Shown: positions 7,994 through 15,332 of the stretch, one piece after another | How positions within the stretch are numbered: the first letter of the stretch is position 1 | Layout: the number at the start of each line of letters is the position of its first letter | Assembly (NCBI GenBank): GCA_017405845.1 | Contig: JAFQZQ010000041.1 | Coordinates: 162,056 to 226,055 of the forward strand | Length of the DNA stretch: 64,000 nt | Origin: Mogibacterium sp. | GTDB taxonomy: Bacteria > Bacillota > Clostridia > Peptostreptococcales > Anaerovoracaceae | Reading direction: 5' to 3' | The notes under the pieces: generated by a model | What the model was told of the DNA's origin: nothing | The model's input: only the letters and a program-made list of their open reading frames with translations | The model's database searches: none | Translations under genes and position numbers: made by a program

Positions 7994-8046
7994 GAAAAAA
8001 GCCCCGGTCTCCCGAGGCATCAAAAAAGACGGATTGCTCCGTCTTT
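7994..8046 (-). terminator. tandem Rho-independent terminators after the DUF4143 gene
   Basis: Read on the minus strand, an 8-bp stem AAAGACGG/CCGTCTTT (8046-8025) runs into a T tract. It is followed by a second GC-rich hairpin, GCCTCGGGAGACCGGGGC (8018-8001), with its own six-T tract. The pair lies between the DUF4143 gene and the RhuM-Fic gene and isolates the two. Confidence 0.75.
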
Positions 8047-8187
8047 AAGAAATATGTATAAGTGGTTTGATTATACAGCGTTTTTTCTTTTTTTCAACCA
8101 CATTACTGTGAAGATTTCATCTGCTGGTATGATTTGTATTCCCCATTGTCGACTATGTCGATATCCAGTCAGGAATACAATTTGTAA

Positions 8188-8250
8188 AACCCTGCAAATT
8201 TCAATGGTTACAGCTTTTGTATTTTCGCGACGACCTCGATGTGTGATGTC
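8188..8250 (-). other. rlmD-like attachment-site scar (copy A)
   Basis: On the minus strand the sequence reads TSHIEVVAKIQK in one frame. The DNA around CACATCGAGGTCGTCGC resembles the 3' part of the rRNA methyltransferase gene at 42851-42874, where the protein reads TSHIEVVVLL. Immediately after comes an imperfect AACCCT/AATGGTT hairpin, which copy B at 10216-10283 shares. The combination of a methyltransferase-gene half and a common foreign half is what an att junction of an rlmD-targeting element would look like. The 384-bp gap 7969-8351 holds nothing else except the terminators and a TTGTATTCC/GGAATACAA inverted repeat at 8134-8180. Confidence 0.45.
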
Positions 8251-8351
8251 CTGGATAGAAAAAACTTTTTTGACCGGGCAGAGGTATACGGAAAAAATAC
8301 ACGTTTTCATACAACAATTCTCGCGAATGTATATTAATGAATAAGTATGCA

Positions 8352-9683
8352 TCATCCGACTATGAAAGATGTCAGATAAATTGGCATCTTTAGAAGCTGT
8401 CCTTCTTCACTTATATCCTTCTGCGACAGCAGATAAAGCCCTTCCGTATTTGTTCTGAATTTTCTTTCGAATTCATTAATCGACTCATGTTTTCCTGTAC
8501 CTGAAGATTTCACTTCCAGAGCTGTCACTTTGTTCATTTTTGAAATAAGGAAGTCGATCTCATAGTAATGTGTGCTGCCTTCTTTCTCCCATGTATGATA
8601 AAACAGCTCTCTGCCTGTAGCGCTGATCATCTGAGCTACAAGATTTTCATACAGAAAACCCAGATTGGCAGGCAGCTTATCTGAAAGCAGTTTTGCATAC
8701 AGCTCATTATCAGCAGATGGTCTGTCTATAAACATCATTGTCACGAACAAACCTGTATCCGCAAGATAGAGCTTATAGCTGTCAAAGTCTTTTGTATCAG
8801 TAAAGCTTACTCTTGGGTCTGTTGTGTTATAACAAGGAAGAACGGTTTTTGAATCTATGAGTTCATACAATAGTTCTTCCGCTTTAGTGTTATTTCTTTT
8901 GCCAATAGCAGTAGTTATCCTGTATTTTCTTGAATCTTTTGATAATTGTGCAGGAATAGCATGATACATAGCAGATACTCTGCCGGATGGATCTATCTTG
9001 CGGAAGTCGTCTTCATACAGACCAATGATTTGCCGCTTAACCTGATCGATTGCTGTAAAGTTATCTCCGGAGATATATGACTCGACAGCTTGCGGCATAC
9101 CGCCTACGGCCATATAGACTCTGAGATCTCTCATCAGCTTTCTGTTTGTGCTTTGCCCGATTGCTTTTCCGGATGTATAAATCTGCCTTAGCAAATCATA
9201 GTTATATCCAACAGCTTCGCAGAACTCCTCATAGTCCATTGGATAAACTTCTATCTTCATTTCTTCTGAAGGAATCAAAATGTCCTTAACATTCTTTCTT
9301 ATCGAAATAAGAGATCCTGTCTCAAGATAATGATATCTCCCATCTTTTACCAGATGCTTGATTGCCTGTCTTGCTTTTGGAAACAGTTGTACTTCATCAA
9401 ATATTACAAGTGATTCTCCTTTATACAGAGTGGTTCCGGTCTCTGCCTGGAGCCTCAGAAAGAACATGTCAAGATCGCCTATATCATCAAAGCATTTTAG
9501 AATGCTGTCATTGCTTTGTGAAAAGTCGATGAGGATATAAGACTTATATTCGTTTCTCGCAAAGTTTTCTGCAATGGTAGATTTACCGACACGCCGTGCG
9601 CCCTCAAGAAGCACTGCATATCTGTCTGCATAATTCTGTTTCCATTCCAGCAGTTTCGAATATGCTTTTCTTTTGAAGACCAT
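8352..9683 (-). CDS. AAA ATPase with DUF4143 domain
   Basis: A 443-residue member of the AAA_14/DUF4143 family. The P-loop GARRVGKST lies near residue 30, with Walker B LVIFDEVQLFPKARQAI. A C-terminal DUF4143 region shows LYLADTGLF, ENLVAQMI, YYEIDFLISK and ALEVKSSGTGKH, a pattern reminiscent of restriction-like nucleases (D..E-x-K). The biological role of the family is unknown. The ATG at 9683 has GGAGGA upstream; the longer frame from 9779 would translate through the phased direct repeats described separately. The gene is monocistronic and flanked on both sides by rlmD-like scars. Confidence 0.85.
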   Translation of the reverse strand: MVFKRKAYSKLLEWKQNYADRYAVLLEGARRVGKSTIAENFARNEYKSYILIDFSQSNDSILKCFDDIGDLDMFFLRLQAETGTTLYKGESLVIFDEVQLFPKARQAIKHLVKDGRYHYLETGSLISIRKNVKDILIPSEEMKIEVYPMDYEEFCEAVGYNYDLLRQIYTSGKAIGQSTNRKLMRDLRVYMAVGGMPQAVESYISGDNFTAIDQVKRQIIGLYEDDFRKIDPSGRVSAMYHAIPAQLSKDSRKYRITTAIGKRNNTKAEELLYELIDSKTVLPCYNTTDPRVSFTDTKDFDSYKLYLADTGLFVTMMFIDRPSADNELYAKLLSDKLPANLGFLYENLVAQMISATGRELFYHTWEKEGSTHYYEIDFLISKMNKVTALEVKSSGTGKHESINEFERKFRTNTEGLYLLSQKDISEEGQLLKMPIYLTSFIVG

Positions 9684-9722
9684 TGGTATTCCTCCTTCAT
9701 TGCCTGAATGATAACAGATTGA

Positions 9723-9802
9723 ATGCGTTTCTTCAATATATCGTTGCCGATAAATATGCGTTTCTTCAATATTTTTCAAAGCCGATTATGTCATTTCTTC
9801 AA
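9723..9802. repeat. three repeats at an exact 33-bp period upstream of the DUF4143 gene
   Basis: ATGCGTTTCTTCAAT occurs twice perfectly (9723-9737 and 9756-9770), and a third partial copy sharing TTTCTTCAA lies at 9794-9802. The shared TTTCTTCAA begins at 9728, 9761 and 9794, so the period is exactly 33 bp in both steps, about three helical turns. The array lies 40-120 bp upstream of the ATPase start and is probably an operator. Confidence 0.7.
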
Positions 9803-9845
9803 AAGAATAATTCATTCGGTATTGTCTGTCCTGTAAGCGTGTCAT

Positions 9846-9876
9846 AAAAAAATCGGAGTACCCTGTCTCCGATTTA
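9846..9876 (-). terminator. Rho-independent terminator after the esterase remnant
   Basis: Perfect 9-bp stem AAATCGGAG/CTCCGATTT (9850-9858 and 9867-9875) with an 8-nt loop. On the minus strand it is followed by seven Ts. It lies directly downstream of the truncated esterase. Confidence 0.8.
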
Positions 9877-9887
9877 TCAAAGCATCA

Positions 9888-10097
9888 TCAGTCTTCTGCT
9901 GTAAGCCACCTGAATGCCGGTTCTATGCTTTTACTCCAGAATGCCCAGTCATGCATACCTGAATCTTCAAGATAAACATGCTCAACTTTATTATCACTCA
10001 GGAACTTATGCCATCTTCTGTGTATGTTTCGAAGATTTTTTGATGAATAATTAATGCGTAATGCAGTAATTGCAACGGGTTCAGCAGTTTCTTTCAC
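9888..10097 (-). pseudogene. C-terminal remnant of an esterase (alpha/beta hydrolase)
   Basis: Only about the last 55 residues are convincing: LRNIHRRWHKFLSDNKVEHV then EDSGMHDWAFWSKSIEPAF and a short tail. GMHDWAFW with the catalytic His is the C-terminal signature of esterase D / tributyrin esterase-like enzymes. The nucleophile Ser and the rest of the fold are absent, and upstream residues look unrelated. A terminator follows it, so it was once a complete gene whose 5' part was lost near the scar at 10.25 kb. Confidence 0.65.
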
Positions 10098-10168
10098 CTT
10101 AGTGAGGGAACACCAGTAGACTAATTCCCGTGGTCTTCATGGTCCTTAGAAAACTGTATACATCACCC

Positions 10169-10211
10169 AAAAAGAGCGTATTTTACGCATCCGGCGAAAA
10201 GCGCTCTTTTC
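10169..10211. terminator. bidirectional terminator-like hairpin
   Basis: Stem AAAGAGCG/CGCTCTTT (10171-10178 and 10202-10209) flanked by A-rich and T-rich tracts on both sides, so it could terminate transcription either way. The 335-bp gap 10098-10432 contains this hairpin and scar copy B but no gene. Confidence 0.6.
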
Positions 10212-10215
10212 TCTG

Positions 10216-10283
10216 AACCCTAGAATTTCAAGGGTTTTCAGGATTTTTTCTTTTGTATCCTTGCCACAACCTCGATGTGTGAT
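10216..10283 (-). other. rlmD-like attachment-site scar (copy B)
   Basis: The minus strand encodes SHIEVVARIQKK in one frame, with CACATCGAGGTTGTGGC matching the 3' part of the methyltransferase gene at 42851-42874. As in copy A it is followed by ATACAAAAG and then an AACCCT...AGGGTT hairpin (10216-10236). Around it are three copies of the 10-mer AAGGATACAA or its complement (about 10253, 10296 and 10331). It lies 2.0 kb from copy A; together they bracket the DUF4143 gene and esterase remnant. Confidence 0.45.
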
Positions 10284-10432
10284 TACATCAAGGTAAAGGA
10301 TACAATTTTGCCTATGTTGTCATTATGGTGAAGGATACAATCCTGGAAAGGAAACAACCCCGGTTCACCGAGACAAGAAAAAGAGGAAGAACCGTGTCTC
10401 CCTCAAGTTGTTTATTGGTGGCTCGCTATATT

Positions 10433-11389
10433 TTATTCCACTTCATTATCTACGCACCAGTTCCAGTAAGACTGGTCGTAATTAAATGTTGTTTCATATC
10501 CGCACATTTCAAGCACCATCTGTACGTATGCGGATCGGATACCGCCAGTACAGTATGCTACGACCCTGTCGGTCTTGTTTACACCTTGAGCCTCAAACAT
10601 TGCTGTTATCTCATCATTTGTCTTTAGAGTTCCGTCTTTCTGAAACAAATCCAAATATGGTACAAATACTGCACCTTTGATATGCCCGCCTTTTGCTTCA
10701 CCATATTTTGTAGCTCCGTTGTATTCGTCACCAGTCCTTACATCCACTATTTTATACTGATCAAAGTTTGCGGCCAGCTCAGATGTTTCCATGACATGCG
10801 TCCTGTCAAGATCATCTACGGCAACTTCACATGGAACAGGATCGCTCGCTGCAGATTGCTTCTCTGCGCCGGCATCAAAGAGCGCATCAATACCACCATC
10901 AACGATCCTAACATTCTCATATCCTGCCGCTCTGAGTTCCCATGCGATTCTTGCGTCCTCGCCCCAGCCTTTGAGAGTATGTCCCAGCGTTATTATCTGT
11001 TTGTTCTTGTCAAGACCCAAAGCTCCGAGTCTGGCTGAGAGATCCTCCGGTTCTGGAATCTTTCCCCAAGTGTCATCTCCTGCACTTCCATATTCTTCAG
11101 AGCAAGTGCACATATCCTGCCATGTAGTAGCTACTGCTCCCTTTATCGTTCCTCTGTCTGCTTCGCCGGTGCAGTCAACAAAAATGACATCATCACTTCC
11201 TATAAGTGCCACAGCATCTTCAGCAGAGATGATAAGGTCTCCTGTGAAGGCCGCTGGCTGTTCTTCTCCAGCAGACTGCTGTACATCAGGGTTCTCTTCT
11301 GCTGCAGGCTTATTCTTTCCGCCGCACGCACACATCATTGACAACATGAGCAGACACAAAATAATTGCCCGTAGTCTTTTCCTGTCCAT
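10433..11389 (-). CDS. two-domain rhodanese-like sulfurtransferase lipoprotein
   Basis: A 318-residue exported lipoprotein; the signal peptide ends LSMMCACGG, with Cys as lipid anchor. Two rhodanese domains follow. The first (about 50-180: DVIFVDCTGEADRGTIKGAV, QIITLGHTLKGWGEDARIAW) lacks the catalytic Cys. The second (about 195-315: KIVDVRTGDEYNGATKYGEA, HIKGAVFVP) has the active-site loop VAYCTGGIRSAY. This is the thiosulfate/3-mercaptopyruvate sulfurtransferase arrangement on the outer face of the membrane. The ATG at 11389 has AGGAG upstream. The 238-bp upstream gap shows no other gene. Confidence 0.85.
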   Translation of the reverse strand: MDRKRLRAIILCLLMLSMMCACGGKNKPAAEENPDVQQSAGEEQPAAFTGDLIISAEDAVALIGSDDVIFVDCTGEADRGTIKGAVATTWQDMCTCSEEYGSAGDDTWGKIPEPEDLSARLGALGLDKNKQIITLGHTLKGWGEDARIAWELRAAGYENVRIVDGGIDALFDAGAEKQSAASDPVPCEVAVDDLDRTHVMETSELAANFDQYKIVDVRTGDEYNGATKYGEAKGGHIKGAVFVPYLDLFQKDGTLKTNDEITAMFEAQGVNKTDRVVAYCTGGIRSAYVQMVLEMCGYETTFNYDQSYWNWCVDNEVE

Positions 11390-11627
11390 ACCGAATCTCC
11401 TATCCATATTTTATAAAAGATATATATATGATAGTTTGTATTGGTTTTACTGCAAATTGATATAATCTATACATCTAAACATATTCATAGTTCGCCTATA
11501 TCACTCAGTACTGATATCCTCCCTCCAATAGAAGTTTGGTTTTAAGGGGAAAGATTCGGAGAGCCCTGTAATCTCCCACAGTATGCATAACATCAGCATT
11601 TTCAAACAGAGTTGCTGTATCTGCAGG

Positions 11628-12602
11628 CTAATTCTGCTCGTGAATCTGCTCGTTTGTAATCAGAGGATATCGTATCAGAGTGCACCCTTCGAGATTCTCT
11701 TTATGCATATCAACCTTTGATATCTGGTGGTTATCATAGCAATTGTAGTACTGCACTCCGGTTCTTGTGTTATAGCAGGACGTGTAGATGGTTATTTCAT
11801 ATTTGTTGTCTCCCAAATCACAAAGTCCACGCTGTTGAGCAACGGATCCAAGTATATGGAAAAATTGACTAACACTGGACATCTCATCTTCTGCTGACAG
11901 AGAATTCATTTTTGTGAACGCGACTCTGGCGAACCTGGACTGTGACGACAGATCTCCCGGAAGACCCATCCCGCCCATTCCTCTGCTATATACATCAAGC
12001 TCAAGGTCTGGCCAGAAAGTATTATCAGGTGTGCCAGTTCTTAGATGCCTGTAATTGTTAAGGCTGAAAAGCTGCTTGTCAAAAGGCGGATTATTAGTCA
12101 TTACTCCAACAGGGTTATCATACACCTTGAGTCCCTCTTTGACGGATTCAACTGTAATCACACCATCTTTATCCGCTATCATCCAGTGCAGAGGGGAAAG
12201 CGGAAGCTGCTCGCTGAACGGAATGTCTGCTAAATTAATCCTCTCTAAAAGAGAACGGGCATCGCCAACATTTTCGCATTGACCGAGGATCCAAGGGATG
12301 AACTCAAAAGGGGCGATATTGTCTTTATCCGGAACTTTCTCAAAATAGTGGGCGTTTCCCTCGAAATTAAGGCCTGCCATCCCAAGTCCTTTTTCGTTTA
12401 CTGCTTCATAGTAAAGCGGATAGTCCTGCATAACATAAGCTGTTCCTATTATCGCCAGATGGCTTTCCATCTTTCCTTTCATCCTGAATTCGAACAGATA
12501 GTTCCTGGGTGTGATTACGACCTCTTCTCCATACGAAAACCCGTAATCAAAAGTTCTGCCAAAGTAAAAGTCTTTTGTTTTATAAGTAGCTGCTGTACAC
12601 AT
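11628..12602 (-). CDS. bsh: bile salt hydrolase (choloylglycine hydrolase family, Ntn fold)
   Basis: A 324-residue Ntn hydrolase starting Met-Cys, so removal of Met exposes the nucleophile Cys2. Other catalytic positions of conjugated bile acid hydrolases are visible: Arg16 and Asp19 in FGRTFDYG, Asn79 in AGLNFEG, Asn170 in VMTNNPPFD and Arg223 in QSRFARV. The set and length match bile salt hydrolases, which cleave glycine or taurine from bile acids. Penicillin V acylases share the fold, so substrate preference is inferred. No signal peptide. The start is preceded by GGAGGTTG. It appears to be monocistronic, next to an IS256-type element, and fits a gut organism. Confidence 0.88.
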   Translation of the reverse strand: MCTAATYKTKDFYFGRTFDYGFSYGEEVVITPRNYLFEFRMKGKMESHLAIIGTAYVMQDYPLYYEAVNEKGLGMAGLNFEGNAHYFEKVPDKDNIAPFEFIPWILGQCENVGDARSLLERINLADIPFSEQLPLSPLHWMIADKDGVITVESVKEGLKVYDNPVGVMTNNPPFDKQLFSLNNYRHLRTGTPDNTFWPDLELDVYSRGMGGMGLPGDLSSQSRFARVAFTKMNSLSAEDEMSSVSQFFHILGSVAQQRGLCDLGDNKYEITIYTSCYNTRTGVQYYNCYDNHQISKVDMHKENLEGCTLIRYPLITNEQIHEQN

Positions 12603-12883
12603 GCTTCAACCTCCATTTTTCAAAGTAGAGCCATCTCGATAATCAGTTTTCCATTTTTCGGCTTAAATATCACCTCTGTCCTTACCATAAGTATACTCTT
12701 TTTGAAGTTTCATGGAGATTTCAGCGATTTATAGCTGGAACAACAGTTCAACTTCACAAGTATAGTTATCACTGATATAGTAACGTCCATATAATGGTGT
12801 AAATTCAATTTCATAAAAAGATGAGCCGTGCTCATCCTGTATAATGTTAGTCACCACAACCAAAACATACAGGAGGTACGAAC

Positions 12884-14125
12884 ATGGCTCAGGTGAATTT
12901 TACATTAACACAGGAAGAAGTTCTACAGATTCTAGCAGGTAATCGTGATGAAGCTTTCAAGTTTCTGGTTGAGAAGATACTAAACCAGATAATGCTGGTC
13001 GAGTCTGCCGAGCAACTTGGTGCCGACAAACATGAACGCACAGATGAACGTCAGGACTATCGTAATGGTACCCGTGAACGGATACTGCACACTCGCATCG
13101 GCACCATAGAACTGGAGGTACCGCGGCACAGGAACCAGCCATTCCATACTATGGTCTTTGAGAACTACAAGCGCAGCGAGGCGGCACTTATCTCAGCAAT
13201 GGTGCAGATGGTGATCAATGGAGTGTCTACACGCAAAGTATCCAAAGTCGTAGAAGAACTTTGTGGAACAAGTTTCTCAAAATCCGCGGTCTCTGAACTC
13301 TGCAAGAGCCTTGACACAGAGATCGAGGCATTCAGGAACCGTCCACTGGGTAACCTTGAAGCACCATTTCTCATGGTGGATGCCACATATTTCAAAGCCA
13401 GAGAAAACCACAAGGTAATCTCAAAAGCGTTCATGGTAGCGTTGGTTATCCGACCTGATGGAGTAAGAGAGATCATTGGCTTTGACGTGTTCGATGCTGA
13501 AGACAATGCTTCGTGGCAAAGCTTCTTCAAAAGCTTGAAAAGCCGCGGATTGACCGGTGTCAACATGGTGATCTCTGACTCACACAGAGCTATTTTGAAT
13601 GCAATAACCAAGACCTATCCTGAGGCGGCGTGGCAGCGTTGCCAGGTGCACTTTTTACGTAATATTGTCAATGAAGCGCCTCCGAGGTTTCAGGAGGGAC
13701 TTCGAACAGAATTGCGCAATATGTTCAATGCGAAAACCATCGAAGAAGCCCGGCTGATCCGTGACGGCATCATTGTCGATTACGAACCTGTTGCAGCCAA
13801 GTCAATGGCTATCCTGGATAAAGGTTTTGAAGATGCTATGACAGTTATGCTGCTTCCTGAATGGATGAGGAACAAGCTGCGCTCAACAAACCTTATTGAG
13901 CGACTAAATCGCGAATTTAAACGCAGATCAGATGTTGTCCAGGTGTTTCCAAACCCTGAGTCAGTACTCAGGCTAATAGGTGCTGTAGCGATCGAACAAA
14001 GCGATATGCTTTCCTCAATGAAACGGGTACTTGGGAAAAGAATCTCCCTTCAGCTGAAAGCTGAAACCTTCCCTAGAATGAGAGAACTCGCAATGCGCCA
14101 GCAGGCACTGCTCGACGCAGCATAA
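12884..14125 (+). CDS. IS256 family (mutator-type) transposase
   Basis: A full-length 413-residue DDE transposase. Motifs include the N-terminal RNGTRERILHTRIGTIELEV, the first Asp in FLMVDATYFK, the second in NMVISDSHRAI, the WQRCQVHFLRN segment and the Glu in RSTNLIERLNREFKRR. All are typical of IS256 transposases. AGGAGG lies 8 nt before the ATG. No frameshift is seen, so the element could be active. Confidence 0.95.
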   Translation: MAQVNFTLTQEEVLQILAGNRDEAFKFLVEKILNQIMLVESAEQLGADKHERTDERQDYRNGTRERILHTRIGTIELEVPRHRNQPFHTMVFENYKRSEAALISAMVQMVINGVSTRKVSKVVEELCGTSFSKSAVSELCKSLDTEIEAFRNRPLGNLEAPFLMVDATYFKARENHKVISKAFMVALVIRPDGVREIIGFDVFDAEDNASWQSFFKSLKSRGLTGVNMVISDSHRAILNAITKTYPEAAWQRCQVHFLRNIVNEAPPRFQEGLRTELRNMFNAKTIEEARLIRDGIIVDYEPVAAKSMAILDKGFEDAMTVMLLPEWMRNKLRSTNLIERLNREFKRRSDVVQVFPNPESVLRLIGAVAIEQSDMLSSMKRVLGKRISLQLKAETFPRMRELAMRQQALLDAA

Positions 14126-14187
14126 TATTCTCGGATGACATTACCCGGAGCGGGAGCAGAGTCAAGGGACAGTACGCTGGCCAAAGG

Positions 14188-14272
14188 CCGGGCAGCCCTT
14201 GACGCCGCGACACGGAAAACCCTTTTCTGCAACAGCAGCGGGTATACACGCTGCTGGCTGCCTTCCCGGCGA
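14188..14272 (+). other. strong nested hairpin in the IS256 3' region
   Basis: GGCAGCC (14191-14197) pairs with GGCTGCC (14256-14262), extended outward by CCGGG with CCCGG. Inside it CAGCAGCG (14233-14240) pairs perfectly with CGCTGCTG (14249-14256), the last base competing with the outer stem. It lies between the transposase stop and the right terminal repeat; function unknown. Confidence 0.55.
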
Positions 14273-14408
14273 GGGAGAAATATACAGGCTGAGCAATTTA
14301 CACACAAAACAGGACTTGACCCTGATATCCCATACAGTGATAACTATACGCAGTACAGAGGGTATATTCCAAAGAGACAGCAGGAGCAATATTCTTCTCA
14401 ATAACAAT

Positions 14409-14451
14409 AGCGGCTTTATGTGGTAACGCTTTACACATAAAGCCGCTTTTT
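14409..14451. terminator. bidirectional Rho-independent terminator
   Basis: Perfect 14-bp stem AGCGGCTTTATGTG / CACATAAAGCCGCT with an 11-nt loop, followed by six Ts on the plus strand. It lies just outside the right end of the IS and 45 bp downstream of the PrsW gene on the opposite strand. Confidence 0.85.
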
Positions 14452-14495
14452 TATGAATGTAAAACGACAGTTTTAAGCATTGGCAGTCTCTTCTT

Positions 14496-15269
14496 TTATT
14501 GCGCGTCTTTAGGCAAGATAGAAAGAGCAGAGAAATTTTCTGCATTTTTCTTGGCTCTTACCAGCACATAGATCAAAAGAACAACATTTGTCAAAACTGC
14601 TGCGCCGCCAAGTATGCCACCTACAACAAAATCGCCACCCCTCATAGCAGGATAATTAAAAATTGTTCCAGCATCATAAAGGGTATGTAAAGCCATTGGG
14701 ATGATGAGCCCCCAAGCCAAGTATAATGCAGTCTGTCCTTCGCCTTTTTGTTTGTTATACTTTGCCCTGCCAATAAACTCTCCCATGATCATGTTAAGTG
14801 TCATATGAGTGAACATTAAAGGCGTTCTAATCAATAATACAACCATCGACTCGCCAAAAGTAAAGTCTTCCACAACCGTAAAGCCAAAGCCCACAGCCGC
14901 CCCAAGGATGATGTACTCATAAACGTTCTTTACCTTATTTTTTAAGATGGCAATTGTGATGATGATTGCAAGAAACTTAAACAGTTCCTCCACTCCTCCC
15001 GCCACGAAGAAGGCTGTAAAAAAAGATGCCGGCAGATTTGCCATTGTTTCACCCGTTACCCCGATGCTTTTAAATGCATATAATAAGCCAATACCGGCAG
15101 GACCGGAAACCAGCACACAAATGCCACCTAAAATTACCGGCAGGATTGCCTGGAGTTTCCCTATAGGCTCAGGAACTTCCCTTTTGATCATTCGAAGGTA
15201 GATAAGTCCACATATAATTAAGGCTAATAATGCAGAAATAATTGAAAAAATAGTTGTTTTTACGTCCAT
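14496..15269 (-). CDS. PrsW-like intramembrane protease
   Basis: A 257-residue polytopic membrane protein with about eight hydrophobic segments. It carries the PrsW/glutamic intramembrane protease motifs: GGVEELFKF (paired Glu), GFGFTVVEDFTFG, FTHMTLNMIMGEFIG and PMALHTLYDAG. PrsW-type proteins cleave membrane substrates such as anti-sigma factors. The target here is unknown and no sigma/anti-sigma pair is adjacent. It lies between the IS256 element and the serine recombinase and may belong to the accessory region. Confidence 0.8.
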   Translation of the reverse strand: MDVKTTIFSIISALLALIICGLIYLRMIKREVPEPIGKLQAILPVILGGICVLVSGPAGIGLLYAFKSIGVTGETMANLPASFFTAFFVAGGVEELFKFLAIIITIAILKNKVKNVYEYIILGAAVGFGFTVVEDFTFGESMVVLLIRTPLMFTHMTLNMIMGEFIGRAKYNKQKGEGQTALYLAWGLIIPMALHTLYDAGTIFNYPAMRGGDFVVGGILGGAAVLTNVVLLIYVLVRAKKNAENFSALSILPKDAQ

Positions 15270-15332
15270 GATAATTTTTCTTTCTCAAATAGTTGATTTA
15301 AATAGTGCCCCTATATTTCAGTACCGAGGTCA

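Larger units (their letters stand above)
12760..14349 (+). mobile_element. IS256 family insertion sequence
   Basis: The transposase gene is bracketed by a 15-bp terminal inverted repeat, GTATAGTTATCACTG (12760-12774) and its complement CAGTGATAACTATAC (14335-14349). A second subterminal match around GTGTAAATT / AATTTACAC occurs inside both ends. No 8-9 bp target duplication is obvious outside the repeats, so the ends are good candidates rather than proven. About 220 bp of GC-rich sequence lies between the transposase stop and the right end. Confidence 0.7.

Noticed and set aside
8071..8355. 94-codon ORF in the gap before the DUF4143 gene
   Set aside because: No family motif; the recognisable rlmD-like peptide is in another frame, and the region is better explained as an attachment scar.
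9723..9802. CRISPR-like array
   Set aside because: Only three short repeats with a 33-bp period and no cas genes; better explained as a phased operator.
10791..11465. 224-codon open frame antisense to the rhodanese lipoprotein
   Set aside because: Ser/Pro-rich reverse reading of a supported gene.
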